From assembly GCF_020177335.1 (NCBI RefSeq), contig NZ_JAIVMG010000011.1, positions 99,714 to 163,713 on the forward strand: DNA of 64,000 nt. The letters run 5' to 3'. The position numbers were made by a program, and so were the translations under genes. Position 1 is the first letter of the stretch. The number at the start of each line of letters is the position of its first letter. This document shows, one piece after another, positions 56,032-64,000 of the stretch. The DNA is from Stappia indica. Its GTDB lineage: Bacteria; Pseudomonadota; Alphaproteobacteria; Rhizobiales; Stappiaceae. The notes under the pieces were generated by a model. The model was not told where the DNA came from and searched no databases. It saw nothing but the letters and a program-made list of their open reading frames with translations.

Positions 56032-57429
56032 GTGCTGGAAAGTGTGAAGGCAGGTCTGGAACGACTTCAGGGTGCGCGTCGCGCTGCCGGCGCGCTGGTG
56101 ATTTGCGCCGGGTTGGGCCTGGCGGCTGTGTTCAGTGCCGCCCCGGCGCGGGCGGAGGTTGCCGCCTGGATCGTCATCGATGCAGAGAGCGGCGCGGTGC
56201 TTGAGCAGAAGCAAGCGCGGCGGCAATGGTATCCGGCCTCAATCACCAAGCTGATGACCGCCTATGTGACCTTTCGGGCCATTGGCGCTGGCCGCGCCAG
56301 CATGAATTCCGCTGTCGTGGTCTCCGCCAACGCCCACGCGGAACCGCCCAGCAAGATGGGCTTCAAACCGGGCACCCAGCTGACCCTCGACAATGCGCTG
56401 AAGATGCTGCTGGTGAAGTCCGCGAATGATATTGCCGTGGCGGTGGCCGAGGCGATCGGCGGTTCGGAACCGGCCTTTATCGCGATGATGAATGCGGAGG
56501 CGCGCCGGCTTGGCATGAGCGCGACCCATTTCGTCAATCCGCACGGGTTGCCCGACAACCGGCAGGTGAGTTCCGCTCGCGATCTGGCGCTGCTCGCGCG
56601 CGTGATCTGGCGAGAATATCCGCAATACCGGAGCTACTTCAGCCATGGCGGCATTCGCGTCGGCAAGCGCACGCTGAAGTCGGCCAATCGCGAGTTCCTG
56701 CTCCGGGTGCCGGGCGCGAACGGAATGAAGACCGGGTACATCTGTAACTCGGGCCTCAATGTCGCGGTGTCGGCAACCCGGGGCAACCGGACGGTGATCG
56801 CCGTCATTCTGGGCGCGGCCTCGGGCGTGGAGCGGGTGGCGTTTGCGCGCGAGTTGATCGACAAGGGGTTCGATAGCCGCCGTGGCCGGTCGATCGAGCA
56901 GCTCACCGGCGTGTCCGGCGGGCCGCCGGCCGACAAATACTGCAAGCGCAACCCCCGCCCGACGGCGGAGGAATTGCTCGCCCGCTTCGGCAAGAAGAGC
57001 ACCAAGCGCTCGCCGCTGATGGCGCTGTTCAGCGAGGATATCGAAGGCGGGCGCATCCGGCGCGGCGTGATGCCGGCCATGGCGGCGCCGGCTGCCGAGG
57101 GCGTGCCGCTCAAGGCCGATGGCAAGACCGACTGGGCCAAGGTGATGGACCAGGCGATCGGCCCGCGCCGGCAAGCGCTGCAGGTGATCCCCGTCGGCAT
57201 CGGCACATCAGGTGGCAGTGCCCTGCCTTCGGCTCCGGCCGGGGCCGGCTCGACCCTCAAGGTGGTGGATGTGCCGACGCCCAAGGTGAAGCCGCTGGGA
57301 CCGGCCGCGGCCTCGCTCGTGCCGATGGGCGCGGAGAAGGCCGGCAAAGCGGCCGCCGGTCCGGCGCCTGGGGCGATCTTCAACGGCCAGCCGCTGTTGC
57401 TGGTGCCGGTGCCCAGCCCGCGCCCTTGA
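56032..57429 (+). CDS. D-alanyl-D-alanine carboxypeptidase (PBP5/6-like, DacA family)
   Basis: 465 residues. Signal peptide with cleavage after ARA near residue 42, then the serine peptidase domain with PASITKLM (SxxK, near 63), KSANDIA (SxN) and MKTGYIC (KTG-equivalent). It trims the terminal D-Ala from peptidoglycan stem peptides in the periplasm. The C-terminal 150 residues are Ala, Pro and Lys-rich; a PBP5 C-terminal amphipathic anchor is not clearly seen. GTG 56032 is favoured by AAGGA ten bases upstream; GTG 56014 is an alternative start. Confidence 0.88.
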   Translation: MLESVKAGLERLQGARRAAGALVICAGLGLAAVFSAAPARAEVAAWIVIDAESGAVLEQKQARRQWYPASITKLMTAYVTFRAIGAGRASMNSAVVVSANAHAEPPSKMGFKPGTQLTLDNALKMLLVKSANDIAVAVAEAIGGSEPAFIAMMNAEARRLGMSATHFVNPHGLPDNRQVSSARDLALLARVIWREYPQYRSYFSHGGIRVGKRTLKSANREFLLRVPGANGMKTGYICNSGLNVAVSATRGNRTVIAVILGAASGVERVAFARELIDKGFDSRRGRSIEQLTGVSGGPPADKYCKRNPRPTAEELLARFGKKSTKRSPLMALFSEDIEGGRIRRGVMPAMAAPAAEGVPLKADGKTDWAKVMDQAIGPRRQALQVIPVGIGTSGGSALPSAPAGAGSTLKVVDVPTPKVKPLGPAAASLVPMGAEKAGKAAAGPAPGAIFNGQPLLLVPVPSPRP

Positions 57430-57466
57430 GCGCGGTGCGACCCCGATCCGATACAAGGAGCCTGAC

Positions 57467-58699
57467 GTGACCGAACCTGCCACCGGCGGCGCACCCGCGC
57501 GCGGTCCCAAGCCGCCGATCCCGCTGACCGTGATCACCGGCTTTCTCGGCGCCGGCAAGACGACCCTGCTGAACGCCCTGCTGCGCGATCCGGCGCTGGC
57601 CGATACGGCGGTGATCATCAACGAGTTCGGGGAGGTCGGGCTCGATCACCTTTTCGTGGAAGGCAGCGGCGAGGGCATCATCGAGCTCTCCTCCGGCTGC
57701 CTGTGCTGCACCATTCGCGGCGATCTGGTGACGACGCTGGAAGATCTCTTGCGCCGGGTCGACAATGGCCGGACCGAGCGGCTCGCCCGGGTGGTGATCG
57801 AGACCACCGGCCTCGCCGATCCGGCGCCGGTGCTGCACACGGTGATGCAGCATCCCTATCTGGTGATGCGCTACCGTCTCGACGGGGTGGTGACCTTGGT
57901 CGATGCGGTCAATGGGCTGGCAACCCTCGATGCCCAGGAGGAAGCGGTCAAGCAGGTGGCGGTCGCCGACCGGATCGTGCTGACCAAGACCGATCTTGCG
58001 GCGGGCGCGCAGGCGCGCGATCCCGCCAGCCCGCTGCGCCGGCGGATCGCCGCGCTCAATCCGGGCGCGCGGGTCGTCGACGCGGCGCTGGGCGAGGCCG
58101 GGGCCGGGACCCTGATCGGCACCGGCCTTTACGATCCGGAGACGAAGACCGCCGATGTGCGGCGCTGGCTCAATGCGGAAGCCTATGCGGGAGAGCAGGG
58201 CAGACACGATCACGCGCATGATCATGATCACGCCCACCATCGCGGGCATCACCACCATCACGGCGAGGCGCACGGTCATGGTCACGGGGGCCACGCCCAC
58301 GACGTCAACCGGCACGGCGCGGATATCCGCGCCTTTTCCCTGACCAGCGAGGCGCCGGTGCCGGTGGCCGCGCTCGATATGTTCCTGGATCTGTTACGCT
58401 CGGCCCATGGGCCGAAGCTGCTGCGGATGAAGGGCATCGTTCACACGGTGGAGGATCCGGAGCGGCCGCTGGTGCTGCACGGGGTGCAGCATGTGTTCCA
58501 TCCGCCGGTGCGGCTCGACGCCTGGCCCGACGCGGACCGGCGCACCCGGCTGGTGTTCATCACCCGCGATTTGCCGGAGGAGTTCATTCGCAGGCTGTTC
58601 ACCGCTTTCACCGGCGGCGTCGCCAGCGATACCCCGGACCGGCAGGCGCTGGCGGAAAACCCGCTGGCGATCACCGGGTTTTCCGGCCGCTTCGGCTAG
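57467..58699 (+). CDS. CobW/COG0523 GTPase with His-rich insert
   Basis: 410 residues. P-loop GFLGAGKTTLL near residue 25, the metal-binding CLCC motif (CxCC) near 80, ETTGLADPAP near 110 and guanine-recognition TKTD near 170. Between about 238 and 280 there is a run of His, Asp and Gly (HDHAHDHDHAHH and similar) expected to bind zinc, nickel or cobalt. Such GTPases insert metal into client proteins. The nearest possible clients here are the DacA-type enzyme and the nickel urease encoded to the left, but this link is only positional. GTG start. Confidence 0.9.
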   Translation: MTEPATGGAPARGPKPPIPLTVITGFLGAGKTTLLNALLRDPALADTAVIINEFGEVGLDHLFVEGSGEGIIELSSGCLCCTIRGDLVTTLEDLLRRVDNGRTERLARVVIETTGLADPAPVLHTVMQHPYLVMRYRLDGVVTLVDAVNGLATLDAQEEAVKQVAVADRIVLTKTDLAAGAQARDPASPLRRRIAALNPGARVVDAALGEAGAGTLIGTGLYDPETKTADVRRWLNAEAYAGEQGRHDHAHDHDHAHHRGHHHHHGEAHGHGHGGHAHDVNRHGADIRAFSLTSEAPVPVAALDMFLDLLRSAHGPKLLRMKGIVHTVEDPERPLVLHGVQHVFHPPVRLDAWPDADRRTRLVFITRDLPEEFIRRLFTAFTGGVASDTPDRQALAENPLAITGFSGRFG

Positions 58700-58747
58700 G
58701 ATCCTGACGCTGGGGGCGGGACAGCGCTTCGACACGTCCCGCCGGCC

Positions 58748-59614
58748 TCATTTGTTCGAACGCACGCGGATCAGCCCTTCCTGTGCCACCGAGGCGACAA
58801 GCCGCCCGGCGCGGTCGTAGAGCGCGCCGCGGGTGAAGCCGCGCGCGCCGGAGGCCGACGGGCTGTCTTCCACATAGAGCAGCCACTCGTCGGCGCGGAA
58901 CGGGCGATGGAACCACATGGCGTGGTCGAGGCTGGCAACCTGCAGCTTCGGATCGAAGACGCTGGTGCCATGGGCGAACAGCGAGGTGTCGAGCAGGGTC
59001 ATGTCCGAGGCATAGGCGAGCACGCAGGAATGGATGCGGCTGTCATCGGGCAAGGGCGCGCTCGCCCGCACCCAGACATTCTGGGCCGGGGTCAGTTTGT
59101 TGCGGCTGAAATAATGGGTCAGATCGACCGGGCGCAGCTCGATCGGCCGGTCCCGCTCCCAGTATTTGCGCACGCTCTCCGGCGCGACGGCCAGGAACTT
59201 TTCCTTAAGCTCCGCTTCGCTCGGAAGGTCCTCGGGCATCGGCACGTCCGGCATGTCGACCTGGTGCTCCAGCCCCCCCTCGACCACTTGGAACGAGGCG
59301 GACATGGAAAAGATCGCGTGACCATGCTGGATCGCCACCACCCGGCGGGTGGTGAAGCTGCCGCCGTCGCGGATGCGGTCGACCTCGTAGATGATCGGCA
59401 CCGCCGGATCGCCCGGCCGCATGAAATAGCCATGCAGGGAATGCACGGGCCGGTCTTCGGGGACGGTGCGGGAGGCGGCCACCAGCGCCTGACCGATCAC
59501 CTGGCCGCCGAACACCCGCTGCCATCCCGCCTGCGGGCTCATGCCGCGGAATAGATTGTGTTCCAACGGTTCCAAATCGAGTATCGAAAGGAGATCGTCG
59601 ACGGCTGAACGCAT
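58748..59614 (-). CDS. tesB: Acyl-CoA thioesterase II
   Basis: 288 residues of two fused hot-dog domains. LEPLEHNLFRGMSPQAGWQRVFGGQVIGQAL shows the family opening (key FRG and VFGGQVIGQA), RPVHSLHGYFMRPGD follows, and the second half carries the catalytic-site residues in SDMTLLDT and LDHAMWFHRPFRADEWLLY. Hydrolyses medium- and long-chain acyl-CoAs. Read on the opposite strand to its neighbours. Confidence 0.94.
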   Translation of the reverse strand: MRSAVDDLLSILDLEPLEHNLFRGMSPQAGWQRVFGGQVIGQALVAASRTVPEDRPVHSLHGYFMRPGDPAVPIIYEVDRIRDGGSFTTRRVVAIQHGHAIFSMSASFQVVEGGLEHQVDMPDVPMPEDLPSEAELKEKFLAVAPESVRKYWERDRPIELRPVDLTHYFSRNKLTPAQNVWVRASAPLPDDSRIHSCVLAYASDMTLLDTSLFAHGTSVFDPKLQVASLDHAMWFHRPFRADEWLLYVEDSPSASGARGFTRGALYDRAGRLVASVAQEGLIRVRSNK

Positions 59615-59808
59615 CGGGAAATGCCTCTGTTTTTTTGAGGTAACGGGACGGAGCGCCCGGGACCGTGCGGTTGCCCGCGACGAAAAGTCAAGACTGACGT
59701 ATGGTCACGCGTCATCATCGGGCGGGACGGGCGAATCGCGCGGCGGCGCGGATACATGACAGGAGATGGCGGCGCGGCGCGCGTCGCCGGAATGAAAAGG
59801 ACATCCAG

Positions 59809-61068
59809 ATGGCAAGCGACCAGATGGCGGGCGACAGGCAAGGCGATCCGGCGGCGCCCCTCGACGTGCTGGTGGGCGGAGGCGGATATGTCGGCCTGTC
59901 GCTGGGGGTGGCGCTGAAACAGGCGGATCCGGCGATCTCGGTGGCGGTGGTCGACCAGCGGCCGCGCGCGGCGCTGGAAACCGATCCGCGCGCCTCGGCG
60001 GTGGCTGCCGCCGCCAGCCGGATGCTCGACCAGCTCGGCGTCTGGGACGAGATCGCCCCGCACGCCCAGCCGATGACCGAAATGATCGTCACCGACTCGA
60101 AGCTGCGCGATGCGGTGCGACCGGTGTTCCTGACCTTCGACGGCGAGGTCGAGGAAGGCGAACCTTTCGCCCATATGGTGCCGAACGGCCAGATGGTGGC
60201 GGCGCTGTCGCGGCGGGCCGAAGCGCTCGGGGTGGAGTTGATCGCGCCGGACGGGGTGCGGGACTTCGCCGTGGGCACCGGCATGGTGGAGGTGGAACTG
60301 GCCTCGGGCGCCCGGCGCCGGGCACGGCTGCTGGTGGCTGCCGACGGGGTGCGCTCGCGGCTGCGTGATCTCGCCGGCATCCAGACCGTGCGCTGGGAAT
60401 ACGATCAGTCGGGCATCGTCACCACCGTGCGACACGAGCGCCCGCATCATGGTCGGGCCGAGGAGCATTTCCTGCCCTCCGGCCCCTTTGCCATCCTGCC
60501 GCTGACCGGCAACCGCTCGTCGCTGGTGTGGTCGGAAAAGCGGATCGAGGCAGAGCGGCTGGTCAAGGGCGACGATTTCACCTTCGAACTGGAGCTGGAG
60601 CGTCGGTTCGGTCATCACCTGGGCAAGATCACGCTGGAGGGACCGCGCCATGCATTTCCGCTCGGCCTGACCCTGGCGCGCAGTTTCGTGCGGCCGCGTT
60701 TCGCGCTCGCCGGCGACGCGGCGCATGGCATTCACCCGATCGCCGGTCAGGGGCTGAACCTGGGGTTCAAGGATGTGGCGGCGCTGGCCGAGGTGCTGGT
60801 GGAGGCCCGCCGGCTTGGTCAGGATGTCGGCGCGCTCGACGTGCTGGAGCGCTATGAGCGCTGGCGGCGGTTCGACACCTTCCAGATGGGTGTCGTCACC
60901 GATGTCTTGAACCGCCTGTTTTCCAACGATATGGATGGTGTTCGCGCCGTGCGGGATGTGGGGCTCGGTCTGGTCGACCGGATGCCGTCGCTGAAGAAAT
61001 TCTTCATCCGCCAGGCAGCAGGGCTTCAGGGGGAAGCACCCCGCCTGTTGACGGGGCAGCCGATCTGA
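59809..61068 (+). CDS. UbiH/UbiF-family FAD-dependent hydroxylase
   Basis: 419 residues of the ubiquinone-ring hydroxylase family. FAD motifs: GGGYVGLSLGVAL near residue 22, the ADGVRSRLRD segment near 180, and ALAGDAAHGIHPIAGQGLNLG near 300, each intact. The N-terminal 18 residues are polar. Ubiquinone needs hydroxylation at C1, C5 and C6; which position this enzyme serves cannot be told from sequence. The start follows AAGG by eight bases; a second ATG lies five codons in. Confidence 0.9.
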   Translation: MASDQMAGDRQGDPAAPLDVLVGGGGYVGLSLGVALKQADPAISVAVVDQRPRAALETDPRASAVAAAASRMLDQLGVWDEIAPHAQPMTEMIVTDSKLRDAVRPVFLTFDGEVEEGEPFAHMVPNGQMVAALSRRAEALGVELIAPDGVRDFAVGTGMVEVELASGARRRARLLVAADGVRSRLRDLAGIQTVRWEYDQSGIVTTVRHERPHHGRAEEHFLPSGPFAILPLTGNRSSLVWSEKRIEAERLVKGDDFTFELELERRFGHHLGKITLEGPRHAFPLGLTLARSFVRPRFALAGDAAHGIHPIAGQGLNLGFKDVAALAEVLVEARRLGQDVGALDVLERYERWRRFDTFQMGVVTDVLNRLFSNDMDGVRAVRDVGLGLVDRMPSLKKFFIRQAAGLQGEAPRLLTGQPI

Positions 61069-61172
61069 CGAAGGGTCTTTCTCGGGAAAGGCCTTTGGCT
61101 GTGAGCGATTGACCTTGGAGGAATTCCGGAGACGGGACTCTGACTTCAGAACGGGAGGGGAAGATCGGAGTG

Positions 61173-62051
61173 ATGCCCGGGTCAGAGACGGCCGTAAGCG
61201 ACCAGCCGCAGCGGATCATTCTGATCACCGGCTGCTCCTCCGGGATCGGCCGGGCGGCGGCCCATGCGCTGCGCGGCCGGGACTGGCGCGTGATCGCCAC
61301 GGCGCGGGCGCAAGCCGATGTAGAGATCCTGCGCGACAAGGGGTTTGAGAGCTTCCGTCTCGATTATGAGGATGAGGACAGCATCACGGCGGCGGCGAGC
61401 GCGGTGTTGGAGCGCACCGGCGGCCGGCTCGACGCGCTGTTCAACAATGGTGCCTATGCCATTCCCGGGGCGCTGGAGGACCTGCCGACCGCGGCCCTGC
61501 GTGGGTTGTTCGAGGCGAATTTCATCGGCTGGCACACGCTGACCCGGGCGATCTTGCCGGCGATGCTGGCGGAGGGGCAGGGGCGGATCGTGCAATGCTC
61601 CTCGATCCTCGGCTTCATCGGCATGCCCTATCGCGGTGCCTACAATGCCTCGAAATTCGCCCTTGAAGGCTACAGCGACACCCTGCGGCTGGAGCTTGCC
61701 GGCACCGGCGTTCATGTCTCGCTGATCGAGCCCGGGCCGATCGCGACGCGCTTCACCGAAAACGCGCTGGCCAATTTCGAGCGGGTGATTGGCCCGGAAG
61801 GCATCGCCAGCTCCCGGTTTGGCGCCATCTATGAGCGGCGGCTGGCGCGGATGCGTGCGGGCGAGCCCTCGCCGTTCAAGCTGCCGGCCAGTGCGGTCGT
61901 CAAACAGCTCGTTCATGCGCTGGAGGCGCCGCGCCCGCGCCCGCGCTACCGGGTGACCCTGCCGACCAAGGTGATGGCGACGGTGAAGCGGCTGTTGCCC
62001 ACCCGCGCCTTCGATCATGTGTTGCGCCGTGCCGCGCGCACCGAAGAATAG
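61173..62051 (+). CDS. SDR-family oxidoreductase
   Basis: 292-residue short-chain dehydrogenase. GCSSGIGRAAA near residue 18 is the cofactor glycine motif, FNNGAYA replaces the usual NNAG, and the active-site YNASKFALEGYSD contains the Tyr and Lys. C-terminal residues are basic (RRAARTEE ending). Related proteins act on retinol, sterols or aromatic carbonyls; substrate unknown. ATG 61173, preceded by GGAGTG; an overlapping GTG at 61170 is possible. Confidence 0.86.
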   Translation: MPGSETAVSDQPQRIILITGCSSGIGRAAAHALRGRDWRVIATARAQADVEILRDKGFESFRLDYEDEDSITAAASAVLERTGGRLDALFNNGAYAIPGALEDLPTAALRGLFEANFIGWHTLTRAILPAMLAEGQGRIVQCSSILGFIGMPYRGAYNASKFALEGYSDTLRLELAGTGVHVSLIEPGPIATRFTENALANFERVIGPEGIASSRFGAIYERRLARMRAGEPSPFKLPASAVVKQLVHALEAPRPRPRYRVTLPTKVMATVKRLLPTRAFDHVLRRAARTEE

Positions 62052-62099
62052 CCGGCGGGGCTGAGCACTTATGGTTTGTTTCCAGGAGAGGACGTAAGG

Positions 62100-62297
62100 A
62101 TGGGAGAGGTATTGCGGACGCTCGTGCCGTTCGCTGTCGGGGCGGTGGCGGTGGTGCTGCTGCTGGGCTTGTGGAACATGGTGCGGGGCGGCTCGTCCTC
62201 CCGGTCGCAGACCCTGATGCGCTGGCGGGTCGGGCTGCAGTTCCTGGCCATCGTTCTGGTGATGGCGTTGCTCTATGTGTCCGGAGTCCGGCCGTGA
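62100..62297 (+). CDS. HIG1-like twin-transmembrane protein
   Basis: 65 residues with two membrane helices (about 8-24 and 44-60) separated by a basic, Ser-rich loop, RGGSSSRSQTLMRWRVGLQ in outline. This is the Hig_1/twin transmembrane protein of alphaproteobacteria, related to mitochondrial HIG1 respiratory-supercomplex factors, and found before the adenosyltransferase gene as here. ATG 62100 has AGGAGAGG upstream. Confidence 0.85.
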   Translation: MGEVLRTLVPFAVGAVAVVLLLGLWNMVRGGSSSRSQTLMRWRVGLQFLAIVLVMALLYVSGVRP

Positions 62298-62322
62298 GGC
62301 GGGAACCGGCAGGGAGGCGGTG

Positions 62323-62904
62323 ATGGTCGTACTCAACAAGATTTATACCAAGACCGGCGATGCGGGCACCACGGCGCTCGGCTCCGGCGAGCGCCGGGTG
62401 AAGCACGATCCGCGCATCGACGCCTATGGCACGGTGGACGAGACCAACGCGATCCTCGGGCTCGCGCGTCTGGTGACAGCGGCAGCGTTTCCCGATCTGG
62501 ATGCGGTGCTGGCGCGGATCCAGAACGATCTGTTCGATCTGGGGGCCGATCTGGCGACGCCGGACACCGGCGAGGATCTGGGCTACGAGCCCCTGCGCAT
62601 CACCGCAGGGCAGGTGAAAGCGCTGGAGGCGGAGATCGACCGGTTGAATTCCGAGCTGTTGCCGCTGCGCTCCTTCGTGTTGCCGGGTGGTACACCGGCG
62701 GCGGCGCATCTGCATCATGCGCGTACCGTGGCGCGGCGGGCCGAACGGCTGATGACGGCGCTGGCGGAACGGGAAGCGATCAATCCGCAGGCGGTGATCT
62801 ACATGAACCGGCTGTCCGATTTCTTCTTCGTGGCCGCGCGCTGGGTCAATCATGCGGGTAGCGGCGCGGGCGATGTGCTGTGGGTGCCCGGCAAGAACCG
62901 GTGA
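62323..62904 (+). CDS. Cob(I)yrinic acid a,c-diamide / cobalamin adenosyltransferase (PduO type)
   Basis: 193 residues; transfers the 5'-deoxyadenosyl group from ATP to Co(I) corrinoid to make adenosylcobalamin. YTKTGDAGTTALGSGERR and DAYGTVDETNA at the N-terminus form the ATP site, and NRLSDFFFVAARW near the C-terminus is the corrinoid-binding Phe region. Full length and intact. GGGAGGCGG precedes the ATG. Confidence 0.94.
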   Translation: MVVLNKIYTKTGDAGTTALGSGERRVKHDPRIDAYGTVDETNAILGLARLVTAAAFPDLDAVLARIQNDLFDLGADLATPDTGEDLGYEPLRITAGQVKALEAEIDRLNSELLPLRSFVLPGGTPAAAHLHHARTVARRAERLMTALAEREAINPQAVIYMNRLSDFFFVAARWVNHAGSGAGDVLWVPGKNR

Positions 62905-62943
62905 CAAGGTCGGCAAGGCCGGCCAAAGGATGAGGCGGGGCGT

Positions 62944-63636
62944 ATGTTCATCCCCTTGCATGACCACAACGGGCTTGAATATGTCCGGCGACAATATGTC
63001 ACCTGGGGCCTGATCGCGCTCAACGTGCTGGTGTTCCTGTTCGTCCAGAAAGGCGGGTTGTCGGAGCCGGCGATGCAGGCCTCAAGCCTCTCCTACGGGC
63101 TGATACCGGCGGTACTGTTCGACCTGCGCGATCTTGCACCGAATCTGGTGGTGTTTCCGGAAAAGGCCTCGCTGGTAAGTTATGCCTTCGTCCACGGGAG
63201 CTGGATGCATCTGGGCGGGAACATGCTGTTTCTCTGGGTCTTCGGCGACAATGTCGAGGACGCCATGGGTCATTTCCGGTTCCTGGTGTTCTACCTCCTG
63301 TGCGCGGCGGCGGCCGGGTTTGCTCATGCGCTGCTCGATCCGGCTTCGACGATCCCGCTGATTGGCGCCTCCGGCGCCGTTGCCGGGGTGATCGGCGCCT
63401 ATCTGGTGCTGCATCCACATGTGCGGGTCTGGGTGCTGGCGCTCGGGCGCGTGCCCTTGCGGTTGCCGGCGAGCTGGGTGCTGCTCGCCTGGATCGGTTT
63501 TCAGCTGGTGATGGCGCTCGGCTATGGCGAGGAAGGGGTCGCCTGGTGGGCGCATGTGGCCGGAGCGGCGGCCGGGGCGGCGCTGGTGGTGGTGATGCGC
63601 CGCCGGGGAGTGCCGCTGTTCGACCGGGCGGGCTGA
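62944..63636 (+). CDS. Rhomboid-family intramembrane serine protease
   Basis: 230 residues with six membrane segments. The catalytic serine is in GASGAVAG near residue 140 and the histidine in WAHVAG near 195; the second-helix HGSWMHLGGNMLFLWVFG block with its Asn is also intact. Cleaves transmembrane segments of client proteins, none identified here. Ends 246 bases before etfB; the spacer holds a perfect inverted repeat. Confidence 0.92.
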   Translation: MFIPLHDHNGLEYVRRQYVTWGLIALNVLVFLFVQKGGLSEPAMQASSLSYGLIPAVLFDLRDLAPNLVVFPEKASLVSYAFVHGSWMHLGGNMLFLWVFGDNVEDAMGHFRFLVFYLLCAAAAGFAHALLDPASTIPLIGASGAVAGVIGAYLVLHPHVRVWVLALGRVPLRLPASWVLLAWIGFQLVMALGYGEEGVAWWAHVAGAAAGAALVVVMRRRGVPLFDRAG

Positions 63637-63679
63637 AACGGGCCGCGCCCGGTCCTCTTGAGCGCGACCGAGCGCGCCG

Positions 63680-63708
63680 TTGACACCGCAACACAGCATC
63701 ATTACGGT
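63680..63708 (+). promoter_or_regulatory. Candidate sigma-70 promoter of etfB
   Basis: TTGACA at 63680-63685 is a perfect -35. Seventeen bases on, TACGGT at 63703-63708 matches three of six -10 positions. It overlaps the left arm of the inverted repeat at 63704, which would suit repression or a 5' hairpin. Strength of the -10 is weak. Confidence 0.45.
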
Positions 63709-63745
63709 CGCCGCCCGATGGCTGAAACCTGCGGGCGGCGACCGT
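63704..63745. repeat. Perfect 14-bp inverted repeat upstream of etfB
   Basis: Arms ACGGTCGCCGCCCG (63704-63717) and CGGGCGGCGACCGT (63732-63745) are exact reverse complements around a 14-base spacer. No T run follows, so it is not a classical terminator for the rhomboid gene. It lies 137 bases before the etfB start and could act as an operator, an attenuator-like hairpin or a 5' mRNA stem. Confidence 0.75.
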
Positions 63746-63882
63746 CAGTGACAGGTGTCCTTGCGGCAGGGCGAGCGGTCACCCGACAGGGGGAACGGAC
63801 GTCCGGCCGGGCGTTTTGGAAGAGATCAACGCGATGGCGGTCGAGCGAGCGCGGGTTGATCGAGCGGGAGGTTGAAAAACCG

Positions 63883-64000
63883 ATGAAGATCCTTGTGCCC
63901 GTAAAGCGGGTTATTGACTACAACGTGAAGGTTCGCGTGAAGTCTGACGGTTCTGGCGTTGATCTTGCGAATGTTAAGATGTCGATGAACCCGTTTGACG
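63883..64000 (+). CDS. etfB: Electron-transfer flavoprotein subunit beta, N-terminal part
   Basis: The first 39 codons encode [20 protein letters not shown] and continue to an MNPFD motif; both are the standard EtfB opening, where the MNP stretch forms part of the AMP site. The gene runs off the window. Codon choice differs from neighbours: many GTT, GCG, TCT and CGT codons, as in highly expressed genes. GGGAGG lies upstream with 8-base spacing. Its product is the expected target of the METTL20-like methylase at 18832. Confidence 0.93.
   Translation, partial: MKILVPVKRVIDYNVKVRVKSDGSGVDLANVKMSMNPFD

Overview
This 64 kb window comes from the chromosome of a high-GC alphaproteobacterium, most likely a member of the Hyphomicrobiales (Stappiaceae-like is a guess, not a determination). 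The grounds are the gene order hemC-hemD-mic60-hemY next to tsaD, the order HIG1-like protein / PduO-type adenosyltransferase / rhomboid / etfB, the alphaproteobacterial EtfB lysine methyltransferase and HNH protein, and a urease operon in the order ureD-A-B-lprI-C-gst-E-F-G. I see no rRNA, CRISPR array, prophage, transposase or insertion sequence. The region is metabolically rich chromosome rather than a mobile island.

Layout. 1-10119 (+): one probable transcription unit holding the end of a carbohydrate ABC transporter, a set of acid-sugar catabolic enzymes (enolase-superfamily dehydratase, RhaM-type mutarotase, RraA-family protein, split UxaA-type dehydratase, BDH2-like SDR, FAH-type diketo-acid hydrolase) and a complete TRAP transporter. 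The enzymes fit a non-phosphorylating 6-deoxysugar (fucose/rhamnose-like) or related sugar-acid route ending in pyruvate plus a second small acid. 10389-13480: tRNA-Gly, a ProX/YbaK-type editing protein, CnoX-like chaperedoxin, Lon-substrate-domain protein and Trm112-like protein. 13500-23003 (-): leuB, PLP dehydratase, TSUP exporter, a membrane-anchored AlbA_2 protein, M20 amidohydrolase, EtfB methyltransferase, EVE protein, YciI, gpsA, NUDIX and tsaD. 23052-28707 (+): hemC, hemD, mic60 and hemY, followed by tRNA-Thr.

29209-33808 (-) holds an acetate-uptake style module (cNMP/CBS/DUF294 signalling protein, SSS symporter, DUF4212 partner). acs, which would activate the imported acetate, lies at 47070-49007. 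34181-42747 is a divergent catabolic locus: MarR regulator and flavin reductase on the minus strand; on the plus strand a NicX-like 2,5-dihydroxypyridine dioxygenase, an alpha/beta hydrolase, an acyl-CoA-dehydrogenase-fold enzyme, an AMP-dependent CoA ligase and a second TRAP transporter. This is the most unusual locus in the window: the ring-cleavage enzyme carries the expected iron ligands, but its partners are not those of the classical nicotinate route.

43143-46941 (+): leuC with a strong terminator, an HNH protein and a lone TadG-like vWA protein; 46971-47002 is a bidirectional terminator facing acs. 49299-55657 (-): full urease operon. 56032-64000: DacA-type carboxypeptidase, CobW/COG0523 GTPase with a His-rich segment, TesB, UbiH-type hydroxylase, SDR, HIG1-like protein, cobalamin adenosyltransferase, rhomboid protease and the start of etfB, which is preceded by a perfect 14-bp inverted repeat. 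All assignments rest on reading motifs and family resemblance by eye; no database search was run.
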